Shown here piece by piece: positions 22,376-38,860 of a stretch of 64,000 nucleotides of DNA. The notes under the pieces are model-generated. The model was given only the letters and a program-made list of their open reading frames with translations, was not told the DNA's origin and searched no databases. The stretch is from Daphnia pulex (lineage: Eukaryota > Arthropoda > Branchiopoda > Diplostraca > Daphniidae). Position 1 is the stretch's first letter, and the number at the start of each line of letters is the position of its first letter. A program made the position numbers and the translations under genes. The stretch lies in assembly GCF_021134715.1 (NCBI RefSeq), contig NC_060028.1:146501-210500 (forward strand), in the 5' to 3' direction.

Positions 22376-24900
22376 CTCATGCTTTGCTTGGATGGAAGCG
22401 ATGAGACACGGTAGGACCCCACAACCCGCCAACATCCAAAATCTGAAAAAAGGGAGCGGAAATCCTCCATTGGATTTCGCTGGAATCGTTTTCTCGCTCA
22501 GAGTCCAGTAGCGGAAGTTGTGCAGTGACATGGGCAATTGGCTTCCGTGGGAGAGGTGGGGGAATCGAAATAAGGAGTGCCCTTGTGAATACATTCACAC
22601 ACACATGAATGTACACAGAGACGAAGGAAAAGGACAAAAGGTTAGAAAGGAAAAAGAATGTCAAATTCCGCTCGATACAGATTTGTGGGGGTTAACCTGT
22701 TAAGTAAAAAGACAAAACTTGGAGAAACGTTTTGAAAAACTCCAAAAAGGCCAGCCTGGATTTGTCTACCAAAAGTTCACTACAAGTCGGTGAATAAGCC
22801 ACTATAATTATTTGTTTCTCTTTTTCTAACAGGGAAGTATTGGCAATTGACATAAATTCTCTCACCTATTATGATTGCGTCACTGGAGGATGGCAGGTCC
22901 AGTGTCCATTGACGATGAAGTGGGAGAAGGACGGACTTATCCAATCGACCAAAATTTACAATGTGACTTTCTGGTGACGAAAACATTATTCGTTAACAGA
23001 AGCAATTATCTGATTTTCTAGGATGATTAGAATACACGAGCCTGGCATACGAGGATCAATAATTTCCATACCTTTTTTGAACTCTGGAAGTGAATCAATT
23101 GAATGAAATAACAGCTGGATCAGGAGATACTACGGGCTGCTTGATGCCCGATTTGACTCCAGCTTCCAGTTTTCGCCTCATTTTCGATTGATCTTTTTAG
23201 TAAAGTCGGAAATTTACAAAACATTTTGTCATGGGAGTAGACATCAATTGCTTTCATGGCAGAGAGCAATTTCTTATGGAACGACGTCATCACCTACTGA
23301 AAGTTCATAAAGAAAAATGCAATTAACAAGGGGAATTATGCATTTCATCAAAGATTTACTTTATTAGGTTGTTTCTTCTTGAATCAGCGACCCAGTGTGT
23401 GGTAGGAAAAACTGAGCAGATGTGGAAGTAGGAGGATTCGAGCAAGTAATTCTGGAAATAAAAGAAACATTTTGTTATGTTCAGAAGTATCAGAACAAAA
23501 TCAGATGAGAAAAAAACTTGAGCTATAATGTGCTAACCAATCCTATTTTTTGGCCAACAGAATAGATATTTCTGAATCGAGGGGGTTATTGTTTAAGCAT
23601 GCAAATAAAACTGAACCAACCATTTTTTAGGATGAACATTGGCTAAAATCTGAAACAAATTCATCATGCATTTTAAACAGAGACCTTTTATGCTAATATA
23701 CTATGCAGCCTAAGATTTAAGGAGGTAAACATGTTTTGACAACAAATAGAACTGAAAAAAGATTATTTTAGATTTTGGTCTTCAGGTTGGTGCCAAAAGC
23801 ATTCCTATCAACTTCAATTTTTAGTTATCTAAATCACATGGAAAATCAAAAGCACTTTTATTGCATATTGTTGTTTCCATAATCAAGTTAATCTGGCAAG
23901 GCAACTGTAAGAATAAAAAAGACTACTTTTGAAGCTTTCTTTACAGTTGGCCAAAAACTCTCACAATACAATTTACAAAAAAGCAGACAGACAAGTAACT
24001 TAACAAACACACAAATCAAAAAGAAAATTGATTACCAGAACTTGATCACAGATATCATGCAGCCATCAGTGCAAAGGCAATGAGGAATGAGGCACTTTCC
24101 GAATTCCGACGACAAAAGACGGCGACCATTTTGAAATTTATATTTTTTATTATTTTCCTAGATTACTTCCAACTGCACTAACTTATTTTAAGCTTCGAAC
24201 ACGAGGCGGTTTCAGCCTTCTGATGACAAGGCTGAAAATAAGTTTTGTTAATTTCTGTTAATTTGTAGTTTTTGTCCAAGAATTACAACGCTAAAGCGTG
24301 TTGAGTCGATTTTCCTCGATCACTTTCAATCACTCGCAATTTTGTGTTATCTTATTAGAGCGTTAGACGAACGTAAAAAACGTAAAAAGTAAAGCAATAG
24401 AAAAATTTGAGTCACCATGCACAGCAGCCTTTAATTTGGCGAATGTTGTGCAAAATTCGTCTGCTTGTGTTGCCAGATATAAAAATAAATGTGACATTTT
24501 AATTTCCGGTTTACAGTTTTTAAAATTTGTTTTTGATTGTGAGAATCTGGTGAGAATAAATTCGCCATTAATTAATTCGAAACATTTGCGGCAACACGCC
24601 CGTGTCTTCAGCGGTGAATTTCAATTTATTTGAAAATTCAGTTTTGTCGGTTCTCTCGGGAGGTTCACGACCGAGCAGGATCGCAAAAGGAGTAGGTCGA
24701 CAGGTTGAATTTGGACTAGAATTTTGGCCGAGTGAGTTTAGAGTCCCCAGCAAATGTGACAGTCCGGAAGTCTCATTTTTGGCTGCCAGAAAACACAAGT
24801 CGCTGGTCATTTAAGTCGAATTCAATGATTTTTAATAATGAACTCCACTCATATGAGCAGCACACAAACGCATAACAACACGATGACTTGTCTGTGGGCG
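22376..24900. other. Intergenic, nothing clear
   Basis: AT-rich sequence. A minus-strand open stretch near 22880-22985 (G-H-W-T-C-H-P-P-V-T-Q-S, then a GTGAGA donor) is a weak exon candidate. The TTCGTCTGCT motif recurs near 24454. Confidence 0.4.
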
Positions 24901-25035
24901 TCCAATGACGCAACAACGGCAAAGAAGGAAGGGGGAACTTATAAACGACAAGGATGACACAATTGCTCCGCTAGGGACTCAATCAATTTATTTGTTTTTG
25001 CAAATTGATAATAAAATAGCTGTAAATCATCAGAT
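24899..25035 (-). repeat. 3' flank block shared by astacin 1 and CUB genes
   Basis: GACGCAACAACGGCAAAGAA followed by CTTATAAACGACAAGG, and then AATTTATTTG...ATTGATAATAA, are shared with 38510-38690 beyond gene D. Parts also lie at 11148-11250 and 16150-16180. On the minus strand it supplies AATAAAT. Confidence 0.6.
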
Positions 25036-25198
25036 TTATTAGGTGAAAGGAATAAAATTAAAATAACCTCCACCCAAATATTAAACAAAGTGTCAAAATT
25101 AAACGCCAGAATTACATCTTGTTGAAGAGTAACGGGGAATCGTTGCAGCGAGGAATGGTTGAACTGCAACACTTGGTGCGTTTCAAAAGTTAGCGTTT

Positions 25199-26554
25199 TC
25201 ACCCCCTTAGGCAGTACAGTAGTGCGAGTTTGATGATATCATTCTGTTGAGCATGGAAAAAAACGAGACAATTAATTTTTGTTTGATAAACGTGATCTTG
25301 GAATTCTTGCACGTCAAAAGTCGAGTTGCAAGTTTTGCAATTGTATTCATTTGAACCTACCTTACTTAAACCATCTCGCTGTCCAATGACAGCCCCATTG
25401 GTGTTTAATTTCGTCGTCATTTTAATACCCAGCGGATAATGCATCACGGAACCTGCGGCATAAAAAACACAAACAAATTAAACAAAAGTTCACAAAAGAG
25501 AAAAGGAATATCAATTTTCAAACTGACCATAGTCGTATCTATAGATAAGGCTGGATCCTTGCGTAATGGCGTACTGCCTCCGGTCTGATTGAAAAGAAAC
25601 GAAAGAACATGGCCACCAAGTTATTCCCTCGTCACTTATTAGACACTTAGCGGAAGTCTGCGAAAGTCAATGAATCGGACTAACCTTTTTCAATAATTTT
25701 ATCCCAAAGAATCTCGACGTATGTGTCACGATCGGGTCGATTGTGTTCGTGGGCGAAGCCGATACGATGCATCAACTCGTGTATGATGGTGCCCGCTTGA
25801 TACTGGTAACAGCTGGGCGACAAAGTGATGTGGTGTGCTCCTAAACCTTTATAGAAACCGAGTCCTGTTGAGGAGCAACTTAAACTGTTGAAAGTGTCAA
25901 ACCACAATTAACGAATCGGTCAACAACTAATTAACGATTCTGGCAAAGCGTATACGTACTCTGTGGTATCGAATTTGTTGATTTTGATGTAGTCCGACTG
26001 GATCGTTCGCGGGACGAACCGGATGCAGGAAATCTTGTGGTACTGCGTCATGGCGTAACCGATGGCGCATCGCGCCTTGGCATCTGATTGAATAATTACG
26101 ATTGCATAAAACAAATTTTGATTCAATGAAAAAGCGACATGGACAAAATGAGGGGCGTCATACCAAATGCCGAGTCGATGACGTATGGAATTGCGCTAGC
26201 ATTGGGCCATTTTCTATCAACGAAAGCGTTCTTATTGGGTAGATTCGGTAGACTGACGATGTCATCTCCCTCGGACGTGGGGAAGTCATCGGGTGCTAAA
26301 GTAAACGATCCAAATTAAAATGAAACCATTCAATATTAGAAGTAGAGGCATCAAAATTAAGTCGAAAACGATATACTACCTGCTTTGCCAAATGTTGGAA
26401 CGCATGCAAGTTCTGCCTCGGTCAAGGGCAATCCGCAATCTCGATCCATTTCAGGTGTTCCGACTGGAGTCCCCGTGATGACTTGGATCGTCCAGCAACA
26501 CGACCAAACCAAGGCCAGCATAACCGACCTCGCACCCGATTTCTTCGACATCAT
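25199..26554 (-). CDS. Astacin-family zinc metalloprotease 1
   Basis: Seven exons: 26554-26380, 26295-26164, 26083-25960, 25884-25685, 25584-25528, 25452-25361 and 25243-25199, giving 274 residues. The first of two consecutive Met codons is used. Residues 1-28 are a signal-type hydrophobic segment, followed by a propeptide. The catalytic domain starts at [14 protein letters not shown]. The zinc site is H179-E180-L-M-H183-R-I-G-F-A-H189, extended by E-H-N-R-P-D-R-D. The Met-turn is S-V-M-H-Y (M233). The protein ends soon after [11 protein letters not shown], so it has no EGF or CUB tail. It should be a secreted endopeptidase activated by propeptide removal. It is a near-copy of the gene at 49318-50656. 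Confidence 0.93.
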
Positions 26555-26756
26555 TCTCGTCGTCAATAACTTCTCTCGTCAAAATCAAATCAGAAACAAA
26601 TGAAAGCCGATTAAAAGAGACAACGGTGACAAATCTAGTCTAAACTTTAGGAGAAGAATATTACCTACTGGACTGGATTGCGGAGAGAAAAAGGTTGTCC
26701 GTGCCGAGTCGATGCGCAGCTCTCGTTGAATCCTGTCTCTGTATCACTGGCCGGTC

Positions 26757-26768
26757 CCCTTTTTTATC
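26757..26768 (-). promoter_or_regulatory. TATA-like promoter of astacin 1
   Basis: On the minus strand GGATAAAAAAGGGG follows GGCCGACC. About 70-90 bp of probable 5' UTR exon end at CCAGTAG/GTAATA near 26665, before the coding first exon. The arrangement is identical upstream of astacin 2. Confidence 0.55.
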
Positions 26769-27289
26769 CGGTCGGCCGGAGTCCAGTACAACTTCAACAG
26801 GTTCTACAAAATGGAGGGAATCAAAATATATTTGCTCATTAATAGCCAACACCTGATGCCACATTGCCAGCAGGTGCGCATGTGTTGGATCTATAATTGA
26901 ACTCGGTACAAATTGATTCCATTGCCCAGCTAGTTGTACTGACGTGTCCACATCCAGGTACACCTGTATCCACATGCACCTACACTACTTAAAAAACAAC
27001 GGCTGTTATAACAACATGCGGTAGTTATATAACGGATAATAAATATAATTCTAAAAATCCAAAGGGTTAGAGATTCAAGTGATAATTGATTCTGTCAAAA
27101 TGCACCTTGATAAAGAAGGAAAACAAGTTATTTTATACTGTGACTTTATCTTAACTGTTGTTCCTTTTTCTGTTGTAGATATTGTACTGTTGCAATAGTT
27201 GTATTTTCCTGCATGCTCAGGATGAAAGAAAATGAAAACGGTGCCCGTTTGCAATGAAAATAGGATTTGTGATGTGAAATTTGGACCGT

Positions 27290-28800
27290 CACGCAACAAC
27301 GTGTGAGTCGCCTGCCAATTATTGGGTTTCATACTGCTACCGGTGGTATATAAAAAGGCAAATACATTGTGTTGCTAGTTGAGGTGACTATGCAGGAGCT
27401 GTACTTCCGGTTGAACAGAGCAATAAAGACGTGTATCCTTCATCAACCTGAGAAGTAAAAACAATAAGTTAAATAATCATTCCATCACCGAATACTGAAA
27501 TACTAGTATAACTATTAGTATAAAACAATAGAGTACATTATCAATGGGGGGGTTTAGCCTTTAATGAAATCCCATCGATTCAAATCGATTCATTGCTTAC
27601 ATAAACAAAGGCTTGGGTTAGTCTCCAAATTGAAGGTGGTGAATTTCAATTGGATTCGCTTTCTTGCTGGCACGACCATGACGGCAACGCATTTGTTAGA
27701 ATTTGCAATAGTCTCCGGGGAAGTTTGGATACTAGACAACACCAGTGCCCGCTGACGTCACATTGGTGCACACATTTCCTCACTCTGTTATAAAAAAAAA
27801 AAAAATTATCAGCTGTCATCATACTCTTTGGTACGACGAATGGAGCTGGTCCACTTTTGTATGAAAATTGCACCATGAATGTCGCATGCAATCCACAGAC
27901 GCGTAGATTAATTTGACTGACAATAAAATAAAAGTAAAATTTCGTTTTCTTAAAATTTTTCCCCGTTTACAAAATGGATTTCAAATGATTTCATCGAATG
28001 AATAGGCGTTACCTGATAGATACAACATGGAACAAGAACTCCCTTGGCTCTGTCAAGGTAAGAAAATGTTGAGCGTTTGAATTAAGAAAAAAATCACAGG
28101 AATAGTTGATGAAAAATGAAATTTTACCGTCACAGAAAAAGTCGCCTGCCAAATGTATTGGGATTGAAAGCCGATGGACATAACGTTGGTTGTTACGGGC
28201 ACTGCGGCAGGAATTGTGTTTCCGGCTGTTGAAAACAATAGAGTCCCTAGACACCATCGGCAACCTGACAAGTCAAACTAATTTGGATCGCTGCATCGAA
28301 TAGTACTGTTGAAATTCAATTTATTTTCCTTACCTGAACATAGGCTTTGTCAGTCTCCACAATGAAGGTGGCGAATTTCAATTGGATTCTCTTTCCTATA
28401 CTGGCGTGATTATGGTGACTTGGCAAAATGTGGAATCATTGCCGTAGTCTCCGGACGGGAAAGTTGCGAGACTGGACGACACCTCCCCCTGATGTCACAT
28501 TGGTGCCAGTTCCGCATCACGCTTTTCTCCCGACGACTACCGCAATGGATTTGTAGAGACTAAAGACGGTCATATTCGTGATTTAATAGAAACAAAAGTA
28601 ATTTGAATTCACTCGGTCATTTCTACATCAATTTTGTAAGGCCATCGAATAATGTTCATTACCTGCTGGATCAGGAAGGATGCAACTAAAAAGAATCGGT
28701 AGAGGAGTTGTTGTTGGAGCCATGGTGGTTGTAGTTGGCGCTGTCGGTTGTAGGTTTGGCCGTCGTTGTCGTCGTAATGTCGCTAACGACAACAATGCTA
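27290..28800 (-). pseudogene. CUB gene relic (G)
   Basis: All parts of a two-CUB gene after the signal exon can be found but are broken. The Thr-rich exon (about 28800-28675) has a frame break in its Thr run. First CUB half (about 28530-28336): a 4-nt insertion after S-R-N-F-P and a stop. Second half (28268-28130): a stop after five codons. The linker microexon (28053-28017) is intact. Second CUB (27788-27603 and 27447-27290): several stops. Splice sites remain recognisable throughout. Confidence 0.85.
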
Positions 28801-29469
28801 TAAATTTAAAGGAGTTTTAATTTTTTTAATTGAAATTGCATTTTGTTAACATAAAAGTTCTCTGCATCAGCTTCCACTAAAATGGAGATGAAATGTTGAT
28901 TCTTACAAAGACCTGCCTGCCCTTGCCAGATTCTAACATGAAGGTAACTAATAGTAGGCCTAAATGTTATTTGATTACTCCTCGTATTTTTTTTTTTAAA
29001 TAAGTGATCATTTGATTAAGGGTTTGAAATTCAGCCGTGGTTGTCATGGTTCCAATTATCATTACTGCAAACCAAGTGTACGATTCTTTGTCGAAATATT
29101 CTGTCGATTTCAATGTAACCCATTTCCGTCAGTCGTGAAAAGAGAACCTGTGGGAGACTGGGTTGCAATCTCGAAACCACTTCTCGTTTCCTGATTTCAG
29201 CATGTCGCCATGGAAATTCCACCTTAAATGTTTCTAAATATATATGTCTGAGCCACTGCCTTTGTTCACTAGCCGAGAGCGTTCAAGCAAAAGGGGATAA
29301 CTCTAGTGCGCTGTGGACGTTCGCGAATGAAACATTTGACGCTAATTTCCTGACCCGAAATAGAAATTGAATAATTGCTCGTCGTTTTCAATTGAAACTA
29401 TTCAACAATTGAAATTTGTGTTTCGCGTTTGGACACGGTGGGGCTGCAATTCCCAGCATTAAGTTGACC
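28801..29469. other. Intergenic upstream of the receptor kinase
   Basis: No gene seen. An AT-rich part at 28970-29000 is followed by ordinary sequence. No TATA box was recognised before 29470. Confidence 0.4.
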
Positions 29470-33480
<4,011 letters not shown>

Positions 33481-34320
33481 ATTTCGTTCGATAACCTGTT
33501 ATTTAAAAAACTGCCATCTTTTCCTTTTGAAGAGCAATTAAACGACTAGTGCTGGCAAAGGAAAAATACATCATGCAGAGAAGGTCTTAAAAACACTTAT
33601 GTACTGCACTTGAGTTTTCGGATCAATTTACAACCAAGATTACAACGTAAAAATGCGTCAATTTCTTCCTTGGGAAAAAAATGGAAGACAACGGGGTCCA
33701 ACGGATCGCAACTCAAATGATCAAATCTCATTTCACAGTAAACGTTTCCTTTTCAAATACGTGATCTTACATACTTCATCTTTTATTATTCCTCAATTAT
33801 ATCATTTTTACTCTGTCATGACGTTTACTTTTTTACTTTTTCTCCCAATTATTTTCATTCATTTTTACTTGGAAATGTTGTTACACACACGCAAAAACCA
33901 AAATAATAAACCAAACCAAAGAAATGTACTTGCTGAATTCTCTTGATTTTACATCATTTTCTCTTTTGGCCGATTTGAGTTGCGGACCCCTTGGGACATC
34001 ATTTCTAAGTGAAAAAGAGGTCGCCCATCTGTTCTTCGCCGATCAGGCGATCATCAGCCAACGAAAATAACATCTGCATATCGCTACCACAAATGAAAAC
34101 GTCCGATGCTGTCGCGATAAAAATTAAAGCCATAAAAGAAGCAAGGCATTTAAAACCACGTCTCAATTGAAAAACAGACAGAATTACAGATCTATAGGCC
34201 CCCCCCCCCTACTAGACACGCAGTGGATCACGAGGATGGCCAAACCAAAAGACCGCACTTTCAGCCGGAATAGGGAAATAATTCGAAAGGAAAGAAGAAA
34301 TAATACTCAAATATCACAAA
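33481..34320. other. Intergenic downstream of the kinase gene
   Basis: No gene. A short inverted repeat pairs GGGGTCC..CGCAACTCAAAT near 33694-33717 with its complement near 33974-33993. A run of C occurs at 34200-34209. Confidence 0.4.
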
Positions 34321-35231
34321 TTACTTTCCAACGGGATCTACTTGGACACGAGAGTGGTGGTCTCTTTTAACAATTCGCTGATGGACTAATAAATGTAGTT
34401 GCGGAGAATAGCTAATAAACATGTCCCGAATTGACATAGATGGTCGCCTCGGGCCACCTTTAAACTCAATCTATCCTGCATGCAATCGCGCAATACTACT
34501 AAATGTGTCTTGATTTGGTTCCTACCTGGTGTAGTGTCACCTGTTCCATCCCTGCATCGGCAAACAGCTGGAACAAGAATTTTCCAAGCATTTTCTCCAT
34601 CCAGTTCTCAGCCAAATGTTGCATCGTCGATAAAACCTGTGTCCATCGACGAAATAAAGAATAAATATTCGATGGTAATATTCGATTATTAAATATTCGA
34701 TGGTCTGCCATAAATCTGACTTGAAATCAGTCGGGAAAATGGGAATACAAAGGGTCAAAAACAAAGGAATCGTTCACTCAGGCGTCAGAGTGGCACAACA
34801 ACGAGGAATAATAGTTAACAGACACATCTCGAGTGAACATTCTTTAAACGGTTTTGACAGTTCCATTTAAATGAATGTGCGCGCATGAACTGGGTGGAAA
34901 CCAAAGATAAACTCACTGGGTTCTAAAGTTGAAGTCAGCACGACAGCAGGAATCCCACCACACTCTATGAAGGTATTAATTATTAAGTATGTTGTAACAA
35001 CACCGACGCAAATATACACCAGCATCTTTAACCTAAATATTTGTAACTCATGCAATTCGACGACTTGCCATCTTTTTAAAGAAGACCCTTTTGAAAATTA
35101 TGGATGCTCAGATGTTTGAATGAGGACTCGATGGACGAACCGGATCTGTGCCGCAAACAGACCCAGGAAAATGTTGATCCCAAAGCGGTTCTAGGATTTT
35201 TTTTTAGGAAAAAAAAGGGGGGGGGGGCAAA
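34321..35231. repeat. Second copy of the 21.4-22.1 kb segment
   Basis: GGGATC.ACTTGGACACGA..GTGGT and the later ATGAATGTGCGCGCATGAACTGGGTGGAAACC match 21390-22030. The copy includes orphan exon X at 34526-34636. A third, more diverged copy lies at 57600-58100. Confidence 0.7.
34526..34636 (-). pseudogene. Orphan exon X, copy 2 (open frame)
   Basis: Thirty-seven codons between a CACAG acceptor and a CAG/GTAGGA donor: V-L-S-T-M-Q-H-L-A-E-N-W-M-E...L-F-A-D-A-G-M-E-Q-V-T-L-H-Q. The frame is kept although the length differs by one codon from copy 1. Confidence 0.5.
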
Positions 35232-35545
35232 TGACTCACGCGTCTGTTTTCCGCTCTAATAATTAATTAACTCATCTCTACCACGTAGATTCATCCCCAC
35301 CACCACCACCCTTTCGTTTATCATTGGTTTGCCGGCAGCACATTGCGTGTAACAACTAACTGGTTTCTTTCACTAGTTACTGCTCGAAAAAACCAACGAC
35401 AGGTGTGGCAGTAGTCGACATAAATCGGTCGGTTACAGGCGCACGCTTCTAGTCTTCGACAATCGGAACTATTTTTTTCGCATTTGTTTGTCAACACTTG
35501 AAAATGGTTAGCAAAAACCTTATCCAATTTTTAGGTAAAATTCCG
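35232..35545 (-). repeat. Recurrent Cys-frame block, copy 4 (longest open frame)
   Basis: From an AAG acceptor near 35522 the minus strand reads V-F-A-N-H-F-Q-V-L-T-N-K-C-E, then D-C-R-R-L-E-A-C-A-C-N-R-P-I-Y-V and D-Y-C-H-T-C-R-W, open to a stop at about 35321. Six Cys in about 30 residues suggest a disulphide-rich peptide if it is expressed. It could be the 3' exon of CUB-like relic H. Confidence 0.5.
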
Positions 35546-37151
35546 TTTTCAATTAAAATGTTGCCATAGTCAAGTCAATTTTTAAATACAAGCGATCTTA
35601 TAAGTAGTGGGGATCGGGAACAAATGTTGGCACTTCTTAATAGAAGAAGAGCCAACAGTTATTGTTTCAATTGATAATGAATAAATCCTATGAGATAATA
35701 AATCAAATAAAAAACCTGCCAATATCCACAATACGGTAATTATGATTGTTCAGATAGGAATCATTCGACGCGTCGCAGACGTGAAATTCAAAAAGCAAAT
35801 AGTCTGAAAAATGTAATTACCCGGACTCTATAAAACGTCAAGCTGCGCGTCCAGCACGGGTTCCACGGCCACCACTTTAGTCGGAAGTTGCGATTCCAGT
35901 AGAACGAAAGTACCCACTTTCGTGGCTGCGCTCTGGTTGAACTTGTCGAAAGGCTGAATGGTTCCCTGGGATGAAAAACTGATTTTTAGAAATAAAAGTG
36001 TCACATTAAGGTTTTAGACGATTCACACAATAGAGAAGCATAGCGTCAAGAAATTCAAAGTCATTTTAAAAGAAAAAGGGCTTCCAATATGTTTACGGTG
36101 GTCGTTGCTCATATAATTGTCCTTTTCATTCGATTCGTGTTGAAATTATTTGGAAAACCTTTACTGGCATGATTCAAACATTTCCAACAAAGAAATAAAA
36201 TTCACCTGTGGCTGCTCTATTGGCGAGAATGAAGGGTCTTCAAGTTCCGGCTATCAGAGGATAATAATGAGCTATTTCTACACATCCCTTATTTAAGTAC
36301 AGGACGAAATGCATGTCATCCTCTCTTGCAGCATTAAAGGTCTATTTCCAATGATCTAGTGCCCGATCATAATGTCGATGTTAATGCGCCCGTTTGACCC
36401 TGTTTTAAAAAAGAATTGAAAAACTGAATGAGAAACTATTAATCTGAGCTGTTGGTAACCGTGGAAGTGGTTGGCGCAGCTGTTGTCCTGGCGGTGGTGG
36501 GCGGGACTAACTTACTCCATTCTGGTTGTTGTTGTTCAGTTGTTGATGTCGAGTTCAAGGTGCTGCTGGACTTTGTGCTCATTGTCGCCGAGATGGCCGA
36601 CGTGGTCCCGGCAGATGTTGTTTTGCCAATTTGCTGCTCAGAGTTGGCTTGCGGTTGTTGTCGTTGATGTGTTCGGCGGCTTTGTCGTGGCAGGGTTAAG
36701 TGGACGACGTTCTTAAAGGAGGTACTGCTGGAGGGTTTGGTGGTTGTCTTCGAGGTGAAGGGCTTGGTGGGCGTTGTCTTGGATGATGTTGTGGTAGTTG
36801 GTTTAGCGGTGTCTTGAATGTTGTTGGGTTAACGATGTCCTCGCAGTTGTCTTGGTTGTCGTCGTCAAAGTTGTTGGTTTCTTGGTTGTTTGGGCCTCCT
36901 GTTTCGTGCATCATGAAATATTAATGGACCATATTATTTAGAAATACAAATAAGAGACATGAAACAGATTTCAAATAAAAGAAGACATGTCAAACAACTT
37001 ACCAAGGCCACAGCCACAGGAAGATGCTTTTTCTGTAACGATATTATTTCTGCCCGCCTGGGTTGATGTGCAACTGCAGGGCCTTTGTGATGCCGTTGAA
37101 CAGACGAAGTTGTTGCAGATGTTTCGACGAGGACGTTGAACATTTTTCCCA
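35390..37151 (-). pseudogene. CUB-like gene relic H
   Basis: An altered first exon (about 37151-37012) still ends with a GTAAGTTGTTTGAC donor as in gene E. A Thr-rich exon begins E-A-Q-T-T-K-K-P at 36901 and loses its frame after about 25 codons, although another frame restores the Thr-rich coding. No canonical CUB follows. Instead there is the CUB-like exon 35964-35833 (G-T-I-Q-P-F-D-K-F-N-Q-S-A...L-P-T-K-V-V-A-V-E), which meets TAG shortly before its donor, and the Cys-frame exon. It may be a decayed gene A-type copy. Confidence 0.6.
35833..35964 (-). pseudogene. CUB-like exon relic (reference copy)
   Basis: Acceptor ATCCCAG and donor GG/GTAATT flank a frame G-T-I-Q-P-F-D-K-F...V-L-L-E-S-Q-L-P-T-K. 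By eye it aligns with gene A exon 4 (G-T-I-Q-L-S...F-V-I-T-V-P...I-Q-L), so it is the first half of a gene A-type CUB module. It has a TAG four codons before the donor. Confidence 0.55.
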
Positions 37152-38574
37152 TCTGTTCGTTTTTGGAGCTGGACGGTTTCGGTAAATTTTATTGGAAATT
37201 CAAATCCGGTCCGTGGAGTAACGCCGTCCCATCGCCTTCTCTCTAAAATTTCAAATAGTGAAATAAATTAAAATAAACTTACACACAATTCATGTACGCC
37301 ACTGTCACTGACTTTGGACAACCGATTTAAGTTGGTGTTCAACTGTTAAAGGATGTTTTGGTTCGATGTTTTACTAATATTTTTTATAACTTCTACCTAA
37401 AAATATGAAAATTTGCAATGCTAGTTTATGAATAAACTGTTAGCATTGAAACAGTATATAGGGAACAAATATTAAATCACCATTGACTGACTAGCGGGGA
37501 AGAGAGAAAATGCTGTTCAACAAAGTTGGAAACCTGAAAGTGGAAATAACCAATCCAGTATTTCCAGTTGTTTCGACTTTCGAGTGTGGCCCTCAAACTT
37601 TTTCTTCGTCTAGACGAAACAAAACAGAATAAGCAAAGTATAATTGACTGGTAAGGGGTGTGGTTTATCTCACTTACTGAAATCAGATATTTTGAATTTA
37701 CAATTCAATGGTGATCCAGGGCCAGAGATTCAAACGACAATTAATTCTAACATAATGAACCTTTTGATATTTGGTATTCATTTTTCTCAAATTAAGGTTT
37801 ACTTTACGAATAAAAAGTTTAAACGCAGTGTTCGCCGACAGTCCGATCCATTTTGATTTTGATGTACAAGATTAGTCAGCTCTTCTTCCTTGTTGCCAGA
37901 TTTCAAACAAATTTGTTGAGAAGTAGTTTTTTCTGGTTTTTTCTGATCGAAATTATTTTCCTAGCTCTTTTTCAGGCTTGAGCAACATACACTTTGACTG
38001 AAACATATCTTACTAATAGTAATTAAATTTCGCTTTTAAGATAGCTTAATATCCCTTTTCCATGCGCACCATAATTATTTGCCATTGCAGTGAAGATCGC
38101 CCGCCGCTTTTTGGTTACTGTGGTGATATTTCTGAATTTCAAAAGAAATGTTCCGTCTTAAACTTGAAAAACAAAAGAATTTCTCTCCATTAGCTCCCAC
38201 TCAAATAGACAGGACGTTCGATTCTGACAGAGACCTTCTTGCTCTTGCCAGCAACTCTAATAACACGAAGATCAACAGAAAATGTTATTAATGATTCATG
38301 TATAATATACTCGTGATTTCTCGTTATCTTTTGATCAAATGCTGATGAGACAATGGTTTTGATTTCGGTCCGAAATCAACGTGCGAATCGAAATCCCACG
38401 TATACATGAATCGTTACGTCGTTAATAGTCATTTCACCGACTACTCATGGGCAGCAGATCCTGCAGGAAACTTGACGTCGTCAACTCTTATTGTTTCAGG
38501 CGTCTCTATTGACGCAACAACGGCAAAGAAGGAAGGGCAACTTATAAACGACAAGGTTAATTGACACAATTGAT
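37152..38574. other. Intergenic with duplicated blocks
   Basis: 37660-37920 is paralogous to 4015-4290 and contains the TTCGTCTGCT-type motif (here TAGTCAGCTCTTC...TTGCCAGAT). 38510-38560 carries GACGCAACAACGGCAAAGAA and CTTATAAACGACAAGG. No gene is supported. Confidence 0.5.
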
Positions 38575-38690
38575 CTTTTGGGGAGTAAATCAATTTATTT
38601 GTTTGCCAATTGTTGATAATAATAATATAGTTGAAATTCATTTGAAATCACTGCGCTGTGTGTTGATAAAATACAGCGAGTTAAAGAAAA
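38575..38690 (-). terminator. 3' flank block of gene D
   Basis: Matches the 3' flanks of gene B and astacin 1. The minus strand offers AATAAATTG about 260 bp after the stop codon as a polyadenylation candidate. Confidence 0.35.
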
Positions 38691-38860
38691 GTAAAAAAAA
38701 AATTTTAATCGGCTATTTTATCTTTGTTTTTGTTGTTTTTCTTTCTTGTAATAGTGAGCCGAGATGTGGTTGCGTCTATACCTGTTCAAGAAGAAAGACA
38801 ATGGAAACGTCGTTTGAATTCAACATTTTAAATTATATGATGCTGTGAGATGCCATACCG

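Noticed and set aside
25244..25360. Read-through of the last intron of astacin 1
   Set aside because: The frame happens to be open, but the paralogue and the usual C-terminal motif (D-I-x-K-L-x-x-x-Y-C) require splicing from AAG/GTAGG to the CAACAG acceptor.
33653..33946. 97-residue plus-strand frame after the kinase gene
   Set aside because: Phe/Leu-rich and in AT-rich sequence, probably 3' flank; no support.
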